A stretch of 15,054 nucleotides of DNA, from NCBI GenBank assembly GCA_949507465.1, contig CATEMS010000171.1, positions 1 through 15,054 of the forward strand, written 5' to 3'. The notes below the pieces were generated by a model, which did no database searches, was not told the DNA's origin, and worked only from the letters and a program-made list of their open reading frames with translations. The DNA is from Flavobacteriaceae bacterium. Lineage in GTDB: Bacteria; Bacteroidota; Bacteroidia; Flavobacteriales; Flavobacteriaceae. A program made the position numbers and the translations under genes. Of this stretch, positions 14,619 to 15,054 are shown one piece after another (positions within the stretch are counted from its first letter, which is position 1; each line of letters begins with the position of its first letter).

Positions 14619-15054
14619 CTACTTTTTTAATGTTTTGTAATTATTTACAAGCACATTGGCCCCCAAATCATTCATCAAATTATAGAGGCCAAAAAAGGTT
14701 CTGTTGATGTACAAAAAATGCTTAGATCCTCTATTTCCATTCATTTTTCTGAGCTGAGTATCTTTTGAATATTTTTTACTCAAATCTGCTATGTTACTAA
14801 AAAAAGTTGCATCACTAAAATCAAAGGTTTCTTTGTGCATTGGCTGGGTAAACAAACTGAGCATTTCATGAAATAAGGCAGAAAAAAAAGCAATTTCCTC
14901 TGGGGTATCTGTGGGAGTTAAAATTTCTAACTCGTATAATTTTTGAGTAAACACCTCTGGATTATTGATGTTTTCTGGGATTGCCAGCTCGAAATAAGGG
15001 ACGTAAAATGCATCAGGAACCTCCTTAATACAACCAAAATCTATCGCAACTAAA
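14619..15054 (-). CDS. AarF/ABC1/UbiB kinase-like protein, C-terminal part only (gene runs off the window)
   Basis: The minus-strand frame is open from the right edge to a TAG at 14619-14621, giving 145 visible C-terminal residues. It enters with L-V-A-I-D-F-G-C-I-K-E-V-P, whose D-F-G is the metal-binding motif of the protein-kinase-like fold as it appears in ABC1/AarF/UbiB family members. A helical region follows with H-E-M-L-S-L-F, F-F-S-N-I-A-D-L-S-K-K-Y, N-R-T-F-F-G-L-Y-N-L and a basic end. The catalytic loop and ATP site lie outside the window, so activity cannot be judged. UbiB-type proteins support isoprenoid-quinone or lipid homeostasis, but other ABC1 members have unclear roles. The GTG at 14954 inside the frame is not a likely start, because the conserved sequence continues upstream of it. 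The gene converges on trmD with a 19-bp gap. Confidence 0.72.
   Translation of the reverse strand, partial: LVAIDFGCIKEVPDAFYVPYFELAIPENINNPEVFTQKLYELEILTPTDTPEEIAFFSALFHEMLSLFTQPMHKETFDFSDATFFSNIADLSKKYSKDTQLRKMNGNRGSKHFLYINRTFFGLYNLMNDLGANVLVNNYKTLKK

Noticed and set aside
1..15054. Mobile element, prophage, CRISPR array or anti-phage defence island
   Set aside because: No transposase, integrase, inverted-repeat ends, regularly spaced repeats, nuclease/helicase defence pairs or tRNA attachment site were seen. The single helicase is a standard DEAD-box RNA helicase.

Overview
The window looks like chromosomal DNA from a member of the Bacteroidota, most likely the family Flavobacteriaceae. 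It is AT-rich. It carries a type IX secretion (T9SS) C-terminal sorting domain and the Bacteroidetes -7 promoter motif TAnnTTTG in front of several genes. TrmD, DapF, MltG, FtsE and an N-terminally extended GAPDH all read like flavobacterial versions. No rRNA, tRNA, CRISPR array, transposase, integrase or phage gene is visible. No stretch longer than 300 bases lacks a gene; the longest gaps are about 110 to 160 bp and hold promoters or a terminator.

Layout. Bases 76-3916 (minus strand) form a cell-surface block: an MBOAT O-acyltransferase, a translationally coupled membrane-anchored SGNH-like protein, and then a secreted choice-of-anchor B propeller protein with a T9SS tail. The MBOAT/SGNH pair resembles AlgI/AlgJ-type systems that O-acetylate extracellular polysaccharide. 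Bases 4029-6166 (plus) encode a short fibre-tail-like surface protein whose signal-peptide region is cut by an in-frame TAA, followed 2 bp later by a secreted subtilisin-family protease. ftsE (plus) comes next and converges on the minus-strand operon dapF - GNAT acetyltransferase - mltG (6892-9248), which serves lysine/peptidoglycan precursor synthesis and glycan-strand processing. Divergent from dapF is an HtrA-type periplasmic protease (9355-10755), followed by an extended GAPDH (10914-12359) with a strong intrinsic terminator, a DEAD-box RNA helicase (12504-13871) and trmD (13919-14599). The right edge holds the C-terminal end of an AarF/ABC1/UbiB-type kinase-like protein (minus).

Most of the window is conserved housekeeping or envelope biology. 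Two observations deserve real attention. First, a perfect 17-bp tandem duplication lies inside the SGNH-like gene. 17 is not a multiple of three, and only the two-copy state gives a full-length protein, so this could be an on/off switch for surface acylation. Second, the fibre-like gene has a TAA at codon 4 of an otherwise well-formed signal peptide. I did not find a convincing wholly new multi-gene system.
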